A stretch of 64,000 nucleotides of DNA. Source: CBDFMR01 sp965249765 (GTDB lineage Bacteria; Bacteroidota; Bacteroidia; Chitinophagales; Saprospiraceae). The notes under the pieces are model-generated. The model searched no databases. It was not told the origin of the DNA and saw only the letters and a list, made by a program, of their open reading frames with translations. Shown in pieces: positions 1 to 10,060 of this stretch. The stretch lies in NCBI GenBank assembly GCA_965249765.1, contig CBDFMR010000005.1, positions 930,001-994,000 of the forward strand. Reading direction: 5' to 3'. Made by a program: the position numbers and the translations under genes. Position 1 is the stretch's first letter. Each line of letters begins with the position of its first letter.

Positions 1-200
1 TCATTTTCTCAGCATTCCCTTATAACATGTGTTTTTTCTGTGGTGGAGCTGGACCTGAGACCGTCATGGAAGTCGAAGCCTTGGAACCGATCAAGTACTC
101 AGCAGAATCCGTGACAATAATAGGAAAGCTCAACCTCAATGCCGACGACATCAATCGACTCATGTTTTCATTGACCGACGTCACATTGGTGAAGGGTTGA
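1..200 (+). CDS. 3' end of a conserved Bacteroidota protein with CFFCG...GPE motif (partial)
   Basis: An open frame enters from the left edge (codons from position 3) and stops at TGA 198-200. The 65 visible residues contain the run NMCFFCGGAGPE and a C-terminal part with the pattern VTIIGKLNLNADDINRL. From memory this is like the end of small conserved Bacteroidota proteins, often lipoproteins, with a conserved CFFCG motif; the function is unknown to me. The two cysteines spaced CxxC could bind a metal, but that is inference. The start lies outside the window. Confidence 0.7.
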   Translation, partial: IFSAFPYNMCFFCGGAGPETVMEVEALEPIKYSAESVTIIGKLNLNADDINRLMFSLTDVTLVKG

Positions 201-208
201 TTACATTT

Positions 209-469
209 TTATGATTTTATCTGACAAGATATCTGACCATCATTTAAGTCCGACGTAACAGTAATAAAATAAATTCCTCTTGGTAAATCAATACCCAAGC
301 GAACATTACCTTCATTTTGAGTTATATAAACATTTTCTTCCAATATTATTCTTGCCCGAGTATCATATAGCCTTACCTTGATCAAGTCAAATTCATCACG
401 CTGTAAGTAATAAAATTTGGTGAATAATAATAATTTTATTAATATTGTAGCTGAAAAGTAATGAGACAC
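209..469 (-). pseudogene. Remnant of a T9SS C-terminal sorting domain
   Basis: The frame ends with about 58 residues that read like the last strands of a type A T9SS sorting domain: VRLYDTRARII, a middle strand, then LPRGIYFITVTS and a basic end. The first about 26 residues are hydrophobic and unrelated, with no signal peptide plus mature domain before the tail. A sorting domain cannot work without its cargo, so this is best read as the surviving 3' end of a deleted exported protein. It lies on the opposite strand to the partial gene on its left, 8 bases from that gene's stop. Confidence 0.55.
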
Positions 470-564
470 AATTTAAACAATAATTTACTCAATAATTCGA
501 ATAATAATTTATTCGGAATGGGGAGAGTTATGGTTTAGATATTAATATTTAATAAAAAACTAAA

Positions 565-598
565 AGGTCTTCCGATAATCGGAAGACCTTTTTTTTTG
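565..598 (+). terminator. Rho-independent terminator
   Basis: A 12-base perfect inverted repeat (AGGTCTTCCGAT and its complement, separated by one base) is followed directly by a run of T. The stem is preceded by an A-rich stretch, so it could work in both directions. It most likely closes transcription from the left-hand gene. Confidence 0.8.
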
Positions 599-680
599 TT
601 CAAAATTTAAAAAATGAAACAAACACAAACAAATAATAATAAATCACCCCCATGATAGGTTTTTTTCACGAATGTAAAAA

Positions 681-703
681 CCTGCCTATTTGCAGGCTTT
701 TTT
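681..703 (+). terminator. Short hairpin with T-tract
   Basis: CCTGC-CTATTT-GCAGG forms a 5-bp stem followed by seven T residues and preceded by five A residues. It lies just outside the left end of the IS4-like element and could shield the element from outside transcription, or end a transcript read from the left. Confidence 0.6.
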
Positions 704-732
704 TATGCGTAAAATTTTAATTAATAACATAA

Positions 733-2081
733 CAATAGTCCGTGAAGGTTAATGGGACACACATTAGTAAAACATATAATATAAAAAGATAAATGCGTAC
801 ATTGGATATTCCCAATGCAGTTTTCAAAATCGACAGAAAATGGAAACTCAAGACGCATTTATCAGAGGTCAAGACCTCATAGAAGTAATATTACAGAAAA
901 TGCCTAATATTTCGAAATGGCAATTAGAGTTTATGAAAGGAATCTTCCTTTTAAATCTTTCGATGCATGGCCGATTCAATTTCATGCAAATGGGTAGAGA
1001 AGGATCTTTTAATGAGCAGACCTATAGGAATAATTTTGAGAAAGACTTTGATTATATGTCTTTCAATTCCTCTGTGGTCGTACAACAAAGTAGTGGAGAT
1101 GTTATAATTGGATTTGATCCTTCCTTTATTTCTAAAAGTGGTAATAAGACACCTGAATTAGGCATGTTTTACTCTGGGTGCGCTTCTCGCTGCAAGAAGG
1201 GTTTGGAGATTGGTGGGTTGGCCGTCATAGATTTACATCAACATACCGCATATCATTTAGAGGCGATTCAGACGCCATCATCCTTCGAAGATATGACCTT
1301 AGTGGATTATTATGCAAAATTAATTCTCGACAGAGCCACAGCTTTGACTGCCCTGAGCCGCATATTAGTTGTAGATGGATATTTTGCAAAACAGAATTTC
1401 GTGAATCCCATATGTGATCAAACGGATTTAGTTGTAGTATGTCGTCTTAGAGATGATGCCAATTTGAGATATCGTTTCAATGGTAAGCAAAGTGGAAAAG
1501 GCCGCCCTAAGAAATACGGAGCTAAGGTGGATCTTTCCAAAATAGATAAGCGTGTTTTTAAAAAAGAGTGTGATGACGCACAATTGACAATATATTCAGC
1601 GGTAGTATACTCCGTCTCTCTAAAGCGAAACATTAGAGTTGCCTATACCGAATTTAAAGATACCCATGGTAAAGTAAGAGCTACTAAACTGTTCTTTAGT
1701 ACTGATGTCAATATAAATGGAATAGACATCGTAAAGTATTACAAAGTTCGATTCCAAATTGAATATTTGTATCGAGATGCGAAGCAATTTACAGGACTAC
1801 AGCATGGACAATCCAGAAGTCTTTCGAAAATGAACAATCACTTCAATATCAGCCTCACCTCCGTGTCCATAGGCAAAGTACTATTAAGAGATCAAATTCC
1901 TAAAGACGAAAAAGTCAGTCTGTCAATAGCTGATATATGCACTGAATTGAAAAATAGAAAAATGATTTATAGAGTTTTTTCAAAGTATGGTCTCGACCAT
2001 ACCTTTATAAAAGTCCACCCTAACTATCATCAACTACTAAATTATGGTAAAATCGCCGCTTAATTCCTTAACGGACTATTG
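733..2081 (+). mobile_element. IS4-family insertion sequence, apparently complete
   Basis: The element is bounded by 16-bp terminal inverted repeats with one mismatch: CAATAGTCCGTGAAGG at 733-748 and CCTTAACGGACTATTG at 2066-2081. It holds one transposase gene that nearly fills it. The bases directly outside both ends are ATAA (729-732 and 2082-2085), which may be a 4-bp target duplication, although such a short A/T match can occur by chance. Length is about 1.35 kb, normal for the family. No frameshift or stop interrupts the transposase, so it may still be mobile. Confidence 0.85.
840..2063 (+). CDS. IS4-family DDE transposase
   Basis: A 407-residue transposase that would cut and join the ends of the surrounding element. 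The first catalytic Asp is in GFDPSFISKSG, the second in LVVDGYF, and the Glu lies in YKVRFQIEYLYRDAK. The last motif fits the IS4 signature Y-2-R-3-E-6-K exactly. The ATG start is 92 bases inside the left inverted repeat, and the stop is 2 bases before the right repeat. The fit to IS4 is by motif; the subgroup was not determined. Confidence 0.9.
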   Translation: METQDAFIRGQDLIEVILQKMPNISKWQLEFMKGIFLLNLSMHGRFNFMQMGREGSFNEQTYRNNFEKDFDYMSFNSSVVVQQSSGDVIIGFDPSFISKSGNKTPELGMFYSGCASRCKKGLEIGGLAVIDLHQHTAYHLEAIQTPSSFEDMTLVDYYAKLILDRATALTALSRILVVDGYFAKQNFVNPICDQTDLVVVCRLRDDANLRYRFNGKQSGKGRPKKYGAKVDLSKIDKRVFKKECDDAQLTIYSAVVYSVSLKRNIRVAYTEFKDTHGKVRATKLFFSTDVNINGIDIVKYYKVRFQIEYLYRDAKQFTGLQHGQSRSLSKMNNHFNISLTSVSIGKVLLRDQIPKDEKVSLSIADICTELKNRKMIYRVFSKYGLDHTFIKVHPNYHQLLNYGKIAA

Positions 2082-2660
2082 ATAAATATGTTCGTAAAAA
2101 CTTCTCCGGCATGTGCAACTATTATATGTGCATCCAGATTGCTCATATTATCGAACAACTCTTTGTCTTATGCAAAAACCAAATCATGTAGGATTGGAAA
2201 ACCTTCAAGGGTATGTGGAAGCAATTGTGGGCAACTCTATTTTTACTGCCTTTGGAATTATTTTCTCATTGTCAAAAATTAAAACTCAACTACCGATACT
2301 GAATTACAACCTGTGAAAAGTAATAGTGCCTATGGCTATTGTGCCTGGAACAAATTCAACAAAATCTACTATGAAATATTCAAGGCTGGTGATTCATAAA
2401 ACCATTTTGGTTATTGGGACATTGATCCCTATAAACAACCTCTCTTTTAACTCTGTAGCTCTGAATCGCTGACATTTCTTATTCCAGTCAATGGAACTTC
2501 ACACCACTTGCGAGCGGTAGATTCCTGCGCTGAGACATTTGCAATAAAAATGAATGAACTGGGAAAAATGAGTGCTAATATTAAACGTCGCATAAACGAC
2601 AAAATTGATAGTCAAAGCTATGCAATTCAGTCAAATATATATGACAAGTATTCTTCTGGC
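2082..2660. other. Gene-free stretch right of the IS element
   Basis: About 580 bases with no frame I can support. Short frames exist (for example one of 67 codons from 2113 and one of 70 codons from 2508) but show no signal peptide, domain or neighbour logic, and the second runs into the 3' end of the gene on the other strand. The piece may be decayed coding DNA displaced by the insertion. No tRNA-like or clear hairpin structure was found. Confidence 0.5.
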
Positions 2661-3182
2661 CTAGACTTTCTCTACTGCCGACTTAAACATGCCCTTCCAG
2701 CACACTCTTACCAATATTAAAATTGCAATGAAGAATATGATGAAGTAGTGGAATGGAACAAAAGTGATAGCCCAAATCCGAGTCCTGTCCAATACCCACA
2801 TCACACCTATTAGTGCGAGAAGTAAAGTAAGTAAACTTGTCATCCTATCAAATCCCGGAATGGACTCAAAGGTGATATTCCTTCTGATCAACCATAGTGT
2901 GACAACCATACTGAGAATGGGAAGTATCTGTGTATAGATATTGATATCCATGACACTTCGTCTTTCAAAGAAGAACAAATATATGCTAAGAGTAATAGCA
3001 AAAATTCCAGGTATTGAACAAAGATATATTAGTCCAGAATAGATGTATCTCCAAGGGGAGAGGTGTCCCTCGTCTTTAGCAAATATATCAAGTAAATAAG
3101 CGGCAATAGGTAGAGCCAAAAAGTAAAATATCGTAGGCTGTGGATTATTACCTACAGCTTCAAAAAAATCTCCAAGTGTCAT
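2661..3182 (-). CDS. Conserved Bacteroidota membrane protein of unknown function
   Basis: A 173-residue protein with five or so hydrophobic segments and short charged loops. The N-terminus (MTLGDFFEAVGNNPQP), the phrase GHLSPWRYIYSGLIYLCSIPGIFA, here split by a hydrophobic helix, and FFERRSVMDINIYTQILPI are patterns I recall from an uncharacterised family in this phylum. It follows odhB on the same strand with a 17-base gap, so co-transcription is likely, but nothing links it chemically to the 2-oxoglutarate dehydrogenase complex. The function is unknown. Confidence 0.75.
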   Translation of the reverse strand: MTLGDFFEAVGNNPQPTIFYFLALPIAAYLLDIFAKDEGHLSPWRYIYSGLIYLCSIPGIFAITLSIYLFFFERRSVMDINIYTQILPILSMVVTLWLIRRNITFESIPGFDRMTSLLTLLLALIGVMWVLDRTRIWAITFVPFHYFIIFFIAILILVRVCWKGMFKSAVEKV

Positions 3183-3199
3183 AGTGAGTATTTGTCCAA

Positions 3200-4423
3200 T
3201 TATAGATTCATCATTAAAGCCATAGGGTCCTCAAGCAATTGCTTTACTTTGACTAGGAAAGTAACTGACGTACTGCCATCAACTACCCTATGATCATAAG
3301 AAAGGGCAAGATACATCATAGGTCTGATCTTGACTTCACCTTCGATGGCTACTGGCCTCTGTTGAATGTTGTGCATGCCGAGGATGGCAGCTTGTGGTTC
3401 ATTAAGTATAGGTGTGCTGAGCATAGATCCAAAAATGCCTCCATTGGTGATGGTAAAAGTACCACCACGCATCTCATCTAGTGAAAGATTACCCTCTCTT
3501 GCTTTTGTGGCGAGGTCTTTGATCTTAAGCTCTATTTCATGAAAGCCTAGTGACTCTACATTGTGTACAGGAGGAACTACAAGACCTGTAGGTGTCGAGA
3601 TGGCAATTGATATATCGACGTAGTCATGATATATGAGTTCGTTTCCATCAAGACGTGCATTGACAGCGGGCATCTCGAGTAGAGCGGTCGTACATGCCTT
3701 TGCAAAAATGGACATGAAACCCAGTTTTATTCCATGCTTCTCAACAAATCGCTCCTGGTACTTTTTTCGCATCGCGATGACAGCACTAAGGTCAACCTCA
3801 TTGAAGGTAGTGAGCATGGCTGTTGTATTCTTCGCTGATACCAGTCGCGATGCGATTGTACGACGCATCCTACTAAGCTTCTCTCTACGTTCATTTCTGG
3901 AGAAGGGTATAACAGGAGCTGTCGGCGTGATTGATGGCGATTTATCAATTGTACTATTACCTGCATCAATCTGACTTTTGGCGGTGACTGCATCAGATTT
4001 TGTAATACGGCCATCCTTCCCCGTTCCAGTCACATTCTCAGGCTTAATACCTTTCTCTGCCAGTATTTTGGCTGCTGCTGGTGAAGGATGTCCAGTTGCA
4101 TATGTTGTCAATGGAGGATCCTCAGTTTGTTCATCATTTTGTATTGCGACAGGATCCTGACTTGCTTCTTCTGCAGGAGCAGCCATGGATGTATCTATTT
4201 TCGCTACAAGAGCACCGATTTCTAGGTCGTCTCCTTCGGCAGCAACGTAGATCAATTTCCCTGAGGCCTCTGCTGGAAATTCAAGAGTAGCTTTATCAGA
4301 CTCAAATTCACATATCGGTTCATCAAGCGCAACATATTCACCATTTTTTTTCAACCACTGGGAAAGTGTAACTTCGGATATAGACTCTCCAATTGTAGGA
4401 ACCTTCATTTCGATGATGCTCAT
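3200..4423 (-). CDS. odhB: Dihydrolipoyllysine-residue succinyltransferase (E2 of 2-oxoglutarate dehydrogenase)
   Basis: The core E2 enzyme that moves the succinyl group from lipoate to CoA in the TCA cycle. Order of domains in 407 residues: N-terminal lipoyl domain (about 1-77, with the lipoylated Lys44 in ESDKATLEF); an acidic linker; a peripheral-subunit-binding domain (about 111-147, PSPAAAKILAEKG...GKDGRITKSD); and the catalytic acyltransferase domain ending with the active-site motif YDHRVVDG. The single lipoyl domain and the FESDKATLEF context favour the succinyltransferase over the acetyltransferase. The gene for E1 (sucA) is not next to it. A conserved membrane protein gene follows 17 bases downstream. 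Confidence 0.93.
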   Translation of the reverse strand: MSIIEMKVPTIGESISEVTLSQWLKKNGEYVALDEPICEFESDKATLEFPAEASGKLIYVAAEGDDLEIGALVAKIDTSMAAPAEEASQDPVAIQNDEQTEDPPLTTYATGHPSPAAAKILAEKGIKPENVTGTGKDGRITKSDAVTAKSQIDAGNSTIDKSPSITPTAPVIPFSRNERREKLSRMRRTIASRLVSAKNTTAMLTTFNEVDLSAVIAMRKKYQERFVEKHGIKLGFMSIFAKACTTALLEMPAVNARLDGNELIYHDYVDISIAISTPTGLVVPPVHNVESLGFHEIELKIKDLATKAREGNLSLDEMRGGTFTITNGGIFGSMLSTPILNEPQAAILGMHNIQQRPVAIEGEVKIRPMMYLALSYDHRVVDGSTSVTFLVKVKQLLEDPMALMMNL

Positions 4424-4580
4424 TGATTAGAATTTTCTCAAAAGTATAAAGCAAGCTATCTTTATCCCAGAATTGAGTGTATTTAAAGAGGGGAAGATTA
4501 GATTCGTCTAAAATCGTTCTTAGTGCGAATTATGTTTAATATATTTTGGATCATTTTCTGTCTATATTATTGAAACACAA

Positions 4581-6938
4581 ATGAAAAGACTTTTCTGTTT
4601 CGTTCCCATACTCTTCGGTCTTGTACTAGTGCCGTCAGAATAGAAGGAGAGATCAACCTCGATGGGATACCCAATGAACAATCTTGGGATAATATACCAG
4701 AAGCAACAGGTTTTATACAAAGGGAACCGAGCTTAGGAGAACAGCCCGAGCATCAAACCTTTGTAAAAGTGGCCTACGATGACAAGGCGGTGTATGTTGC
4801 AGCTAGAATGATTGACAGCTCTCCAGAGGACATTCTTACAGAGCTTTCGAATAGAGATAATTTTGGGAATACAGATAAATTTGGTGTCTTCTTTGATACC
4901 TATCAAGATGGTATAAATGCCTTTGCGTTTAATTTGACTGCATCTGGGGTCCAAATAGATGCAAAGCACTCAAGCAGTGGTCAGGATTCCGTTTTCTGCA
5001 ATAAGATTTTCAACCCAGGAATCTCAGGAATGGAATGTCCAGTTTTACCGAGACAATCATCGGCTGAGAGAAGATTCTTATTGGAATGAAATTGATCCTG
5101 AGGTGAATGGTTTTACCACTCAGTTTGGTAAGATGGATGGCATAGATGGAATAAAGTCTCCGGTCAGGCTCTCTGTTACACCCTATATAACGAGCTATCT
5201 AGATGTAGCAGATATTGATGGGAATAGTGAGACAAGTACTGCATATACCGCAGGGATGGATTTAAAATATGGTATCAATGATGCATTCACTCTTGATATG
5301 ACTTTGATTCCAGATTTTGGTCAGGTAATCTCTAATAACCAGGTTTTGAATCTATCCCCGTTTGAGACTTTTTTCTCAGAGAACAGACAATTCTTTACTG
5401 AGGGTATCGAGATTTTTAACAAAGGAAATATATTTCATTCTCGCAGAATTGGTGGTAGACCTTTCTATTTGCCAGAAGTCATTAACAATTTGAAGGAGGG
5501 AGAATATCTGACTGATATACCCGATCAGGTTTCTCTATACAATGCCACTAAAATATCAGGACGTACTCAGGCTGGTACAGGCATTGGAGTGTTAAATGCC
5601 GTTGCAGCACGAGAATATGGAGTACTCAATGGAGAAGGATTTGAGGCGAGATCAATATTGGTCAATCCCTTGACCAATTACAATGTGCTTGTTGTCGACC
5701 AAAACTTATCCAACAATAGCTACTTCTCTATCTCCAATGCCAATGTAATGCGTGAGGGAAATGCGTATGATGCCAATACTACGGCTACGGAATTTAATAT
5801 TAAGACAAAAAACCAGAAATGGGGTCTAAGTGGTCATGGTGCCGTAAGTCAGCAATTTTTTCAACCTGAAAAGAATGTAGGTCATACATATTCACTAGGC
5901 TTGAGAAAATTATCCGGTAAGTGGAATTATGGATTATCATACTCAGAAGAAAGTCATGATTACAATCCCAATGATTTAGGATTTCTTTTTAGTCCGAATG
6001 AAAGGGGTGTTAGTAGCTATATTGAGTTTAATGAGTACAATCCAGGAGGCAATCTAAATCTATATAGATTTGAATTGGATGTAGACTATAATAGACTTTA
6101 TAAGCCTGATGTATTTACAGGTTATGATATTGATTTTGAGGGATTCTTAGTGACCAAGAATAAGTTTGCTACCGGCTTTTTTACCAATTTTAAACCGGAT
6201 GAGAGCTATAATTATTTTGAACCAAGGACGACCGACTTTAGCAAGTATCACACTACTCCCGCTAGATATTTCTTTGATGTGTTCATATCATCTGATTACA
6301 GAAAGACCCTTGCCCTAGATCTAGGTGTACAAATGACATTATTTGATCAGGAAAATAGAACATACTACGGTATAAACTTTAGTCCACGGTTTAGAGTGAA
6401 TGATAAATTATTCTTTAATACTAATACCTGTCTTAGACTGAGAAGCGATGAAGAAGGATTTGTAAACAAGAGTGACCATATAATAAATGGAGTGGGAGTT
6501 GACGATATTTTATTTGGGCGGAGAAACAGGACAATTATTGAAAACAATTTGAGTGGACGTTACATTTTTTCTAATAAAATGGGCTTGACGATTAGGTTAC
6601 GACATTTATGGGATGAGGTAGATTACCAATCCTTTGGGATATTGGGAGAGGACGGATATTTAAATAATATTGATTACGATGGGCTTGATGAAAATGGAGA
6701 ATCAATTTTTAATGGAAACTTCAATGCCTTTAATCTAGACCTAGAGTATAAGTGGAGATTTGCACCAGGTAGTGATATGACGTTTGTCTGGAAGAATCTT
6801 GTTAATTCTTTTGACAACGTTACAACAGATACATATTTTAATAACCTAGGCAATTTATTTGATCAAGACCGATTAAATAGCCTATCCCTAAGGGTTGTTT
6901 ACTACCTCGATTATCTTTATTTGAAGAAGTCAAAATGA
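4581..6938 (+). pseudogene. DUF5916 (CBM9-like plus beta-barrel) protein, broken by two frame disruptions
   Basis: Three frames together rebuild one protein. Frame one, from ATG 4581, gives a signal-peptide-like start (MKRLFCFVPILFGLVLV) and stops at TAG 4641-4643. Frame two takes up near 4628 with the CBM9-like domain (IEGEINLDGIPNEQSWDNI, then YDDKAVYVAARM and NTDKFGVFFDTYQDG) and runs to about 4985. Frame three then carries RIPFSAIRF and the long DUF5916 barrel (FSENRQFFTEGIEIF) to the stop at 6938. At the second junction about 25 residues normally found between the QIDA-type strand and the RIPFSAIRF strand are missing, so that lesion is an out-of-frame deletion and not a one-base error. 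The 3' end overlaps the convergent gene by 9 bases. Two independent lesions make decay more likely than sequencing error. Confidence 0.75.
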
Positions 6939-8300
6939 TCGTCGATAAGTACTATCAGCTAGTGGAAAATAATATTTGTTGAGGCGTGATGCTTTTATTT
7001 CACCAAAGCCGCCTAGAAATACACCTCTCCTTGATTCTTTGATTACCGGATTGGATTCGGGATCTTTGTCTATCCATACTGTCTGTGGCGACTTGTGGTA
7101 GAGAGAAGAAAGTATAAGACTTTCAAATGAAGCGCCCCATGTCATTTCTAAGACATCCAGATTTTCTTTTGATTCCTTAATATAAGTTTTAGGATACCTT
7201 GATTGAGCCATAGCATTAAGTAAATAATCATGACGTGCTTTGTATTCTCCATGAGTATAATAAATCCTCACAAGTGAAATAACAATAGCCGCAGAAAAGA
7301 TAATTTTAGGAATAAGTTGATTTCCATTTTTCCATGCAATATGAAGCATTGGCACAAACCAAAAAACTCCCAGAATCAAATAACTGGATTCCATGTAAAA
7401 CTTATGAGGAGACTCGGGAAATGAATAATGAAGCAGAATAGTAAAAGCTACAGTGGATATAGCGCATAGAAGTAAATGAAAGTATTTTTTTTTAGTAGTG
7501 AACCAGTAAATTACTACCACCATCGCTATCACAAGAAAGTAGTAATGATGGAAAATCTCGTCAAGGAAAATCTTATTTCTGGGGATAGATGCTAGGTTAA
7601 TACCATATTCATTTATGTTGGCCCATAGAGAATTGACTTTTTCGTTGTCGTAAAAATTGCGTAGGGTCAATGACTTTATGAGATGAATATTAGTGAAAAG
7701 GACGGATATTAATCCTGCTTTTTTCCAGCCAAGCGATTCAAAATAATAGAAGATTAAAAAGAGCATTGGAAAGATTACCAATGGATGATACAAAGAGCAA
7801 ATTACCATCAGTGAAAATAGTATCATCCAGAATCCAAATCCAGTTGTTTTTTTGTTGAATACAAAAGCAGTAATTATAAAGCAAAAAGGAATTCCCTGCA
7901 ATAGCTCCGAGGGACACCAGTAAAAAGTATCACTTACCATTAATGTAAATACAAGAACTAGTGCCAATGCCAATTGAGGTCTACGAAAGTAACGGACGAT
8001 AATGTGGAATGCAAGTAGAGTAAATAAAGTGTAGGACGCGGAGAATGCCATCAGGATTACCTTAAGCGATGCGCCGCATTTAAAAAGCAAGTAAGGGAGA
8101 ATTCTGATCAAGGCCGCAGGATATCTATGAACCATTATCTCGATACGATCATCATTGATCATGAGAAAGGTCTGGAAGGCATTGTCTAGTATGAGCATTC
8201 TTTCCCGATAGAAAAGAAGAGAAAGAACAACGAGAATTCCTAAGGTCAGATATCCTAGAAGGACTAGAAAATAATCGTTACTTCTTCCTTTTGGATTCAA
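6930..8300 (-). CDS. Polytopic membrane protein, possibly GT-C glycosyltransferase-like
   Basis: About 456 residues with roughly ten membrane-spanning stretches and a soluble C-terminal end of about 90 residues. The layout (an acidic residue soon after the first helix, in LDNAFQTFLM, many helices, then a soluble tail) recalls lipid-linked sugar transferases of the GT-C fold, but no defining motif was found, so the role is open. The start codon is TTG at 8298-8300 and overlaps the TGA stop of aspS (8297-8299); no upstream alternative fits better. Translational coupling with aspS is likely. The 3' end overlaps the DUF5916 pseudogene. Confidence 0.7.
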   Translation of the reverse strand: MNPKGRSNDYFLVLLGYLTLGILVVLSLLFYRERMLILDNAFQTFLMINDDRIEIMVHRYPAALIRILPYLLFKCGASLKVILMAFSASYTLFTLLAFHIIVRYFRRPQLALALVLVFTLMVSDTFYWCPSELLQGIPFCFIITAFVFNKKTTGFGFWMILFSLMVICSLYHPLVIFPMLFLIFYYFESLGWKKAGLISVLFTNIHLIKSLTLRNFYDNEKVNSLWANINEYGINLASIPRNKIFLDEIFHHYYFLVIAMVVVIYWFTTKKKYFHLLLCAISTVAFTILLHYSFPESPHKFYMESSYLILGVFWFVPMLHIAWKNGNQLIPKIIFSAAIVISLVRIYYTHGEYKARHDYLLNAMAQSRYPKTYIKESKENLDVLEMTWGASFESLILSSLYHKSPQTVWIDKDPESNPVIKESRRGVFLGGFGEIKASRLNKYYFPLADSTYRRSF

Positions 8301-10060
8301 TTTTCTGTAAGCTCAAGTGAAAGCTCTTTTAATTGTTCCATAGCTATTGGACTAGGGGCATTAATCATCATATCTCTACCTTGGTTATTCTTTGGGAAGG
8401 CAATGAAATCGCGGATAGATGACTGTCCATTCATTACAGCACATAGTCGGTCAAAGCCAAATGCAATGCCACCATGAGGAGGAGCCCCATATTCAAAGGC
8501 CCCCATGAGAAAACCAAATTGTGCTTCCGCTTCTTCCTTTGTAAAGCCGAGTAGATCAAAGTTGCGAGATTGCAAGTCACGATCATGAATACGAATGGAA
8601 CCGCCTCCGATCTCCGCACCATTTATAACTAGATCATAGGCGTCGGCGCGCAGTGATTTCATCGTCTCATGGTCGCCATTAAGCATCCGAGCCATGTCTT
8701 CTTCCTTGGGGGAGGTAAATGGATGATGCATTGCATGGAATCGACCTGATTCTTTATCCCACTCGAGGAGGGGGAAATCAACAACCCACAAAGGCTTAAA
8801 ATCTCCGGCAGAAATCATGTCATGGCGTCGGGCCATCTCAAGGCGCAACTCACCAAGTTGTTTTTGAGTTTTTTCTTTTTCTCCACAAAGGACGAGAAGC
8901 ATGTCACCTTCTACAGCTTCGATATTACTCATCAGCTGAAGCAGTTGCTCATCAGAGTAAAACTTTCCAATGGACGATTTTGGAGATTCTTGACCTAGGT
9001 GCTTGACATATACAAGACCCTTGGCACCGATCTGAGGTCTTTGAATCCATTCAGTCAGCGTCTTAATATTCTTATTCGAATATTCGTTGGCCACACCTTT
9101 TACAAGTATGCCGATGACAGATTCCGCATTATCAAATACACCGAAACCATGACCTTTTAATTGGTCATCGAGATAAATGAATTCCATGTCAATTCTAAGG
9201 TCAGGTTTGTCACTACCATATTTTTCCATGGCGGTATCATATGACATACGAGGAAAATCGGGAAGGTTGATTCCTTTGGTTGTTGAGAACAAGTGTTTTG
9301 TCAAGCCTTCGAATGTATTGAGGATGTCTTCTTGAGTGACGAAGGCCATCTCGCAGTCTATCTGTGTAAATTCTGGTTGGCGGTCAGCACGTAGGTCTTC
9401 ATCACGGAAGCACTTGACGATCTGGAAATAACGATCCATACCAGCAATCATGAGGATTTGCTTGAATGTCTGCGGAGACTGTGGCAGGGCGTAGAATTCG
9501 CCTTGATTCATGCGACTGGGAACGACAAAGTCACGCGCACCCTCTGGTGTACTTTTTATAAGATTTGGGGTTTCCACTTCTATAAATCCATTGTCGCTGA
9601 GATGTTTTCTTGTCTCAATGGCCAGCTTACTTCTGAAGATAAGATTTTCCTTTACCGGATTTCTTCTGATATCCAGATACCGATATGACATCCGCAGCTC
9701 ATCACCACCATCGGTTTCATCCTCAATAGTAAAGGGAGGCACCTTGGAAGAGTTGAGAACGTCAAGGTCCGTTACTTCAATTTCTATGTCGCCGGTAGAA
9801 CGATTGGGATTCTTGCTACTCCTTTCTTTGACGATGCCTGAGGCTCTGATTACAAACTCACGTCCCAACTTCCGTGCATGCTCACATAGAGCACTGTTTT
9901 CTTCCATATTGAAAGCAAGTTGTGTAATGCCATATCGATCTCTGAGGTCTACAAAAGTCATGCCTCCCAGATCGCGGCTGATCTGTACCCATCCACTCAA
10001 AGTAACTTTCTGGCCCTGGTTTTCTATTCTTAATTCTCCACAATTGTGTGTTCTGTACAT
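8297..10060 (-). CDS. aspS: Aspartate--tRNA ligase
   Basis: A class II aminoacyl-tRNA synthetase that charges tRNA-Asp. It has an N-terminal OB-fold anticodon-binding domain (GWVQISRDLGGMTFVDLRD), the bacterial motif 2 (FRDEDLRADRQPEFTQID), a bacterial GAD-type insertion in the middle, and motif 3 (GIAFGFDRLCAVM). I place the start at the ATG of MYRTHNCGELR, giving 587 residues, the usual bacterial length. A longer GTG-started frame to 10111 adds 17 residues unlike the family. The last codons overlap the start of the downstream membrane protein gene. Confidence 0.96.
   Translation of the reverse strand: MYRTHNCGELRIENQGQKVTLSGWVQISRDLGGMTFVDLRDRYGITQLAFNMEENSALCEHARKLGREFVIRASGIVKERSSKNPNRSTGDIEIEVTDLDVLNSSKVPPFTIEDETDGGDELRMSYRYLDIRRNPVKENLIFRSKLAIETRKHLSDNGFIEVETPNLIKSTPEGARDFVVPSRMNQGEFYALPQSPQTFKQILMIAGMDRYFQIVKCFRDEDLRADRQPEFTQIDCEMAFVTQEDILNTFEGLTKHLFSTTKGINLPDFPRMSYDTAMEKYGSDKPDLRIDMEFIYLDDQLKGHGFGVFDNAESVIGILVKGVANEYSNKNIKTLTEWIQRPQIGAKGLVYVKHLGQESPKSSIGKFYSDEQLLQLMSNIEAVEGDMLLVLCGEKEKTQKQLGELRLEMARRHDMISAGDFKPLWVVDFPLLEWDKESGRFHAMHHPFTSPKEEDMARMLNGDHETMKSLRADAYDLVINGAEIGGGSIRIHDRDLQSRNFDLLGFTKEEAEAQFGFLMGAFEYGAPPHGGIAFGFDRLCAVMNGQSSIRDFIAFPKNNQGRDMMINAPSPIAMEQLKELSLELTEN

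Noticed and set aside
2113..2720. Short plus-strand frames right of the IS4-like element
   Set aside because: No start context, domain or conservation signal; one overlaps the 3' end of a real gene on the other strand.
4581..5000. Programmed frameshifting in the DUF5916 gene
   Set aside because: There is no slippery heptamer at the junctions, two shifts would be needed, and one junction lacks coding sequence.
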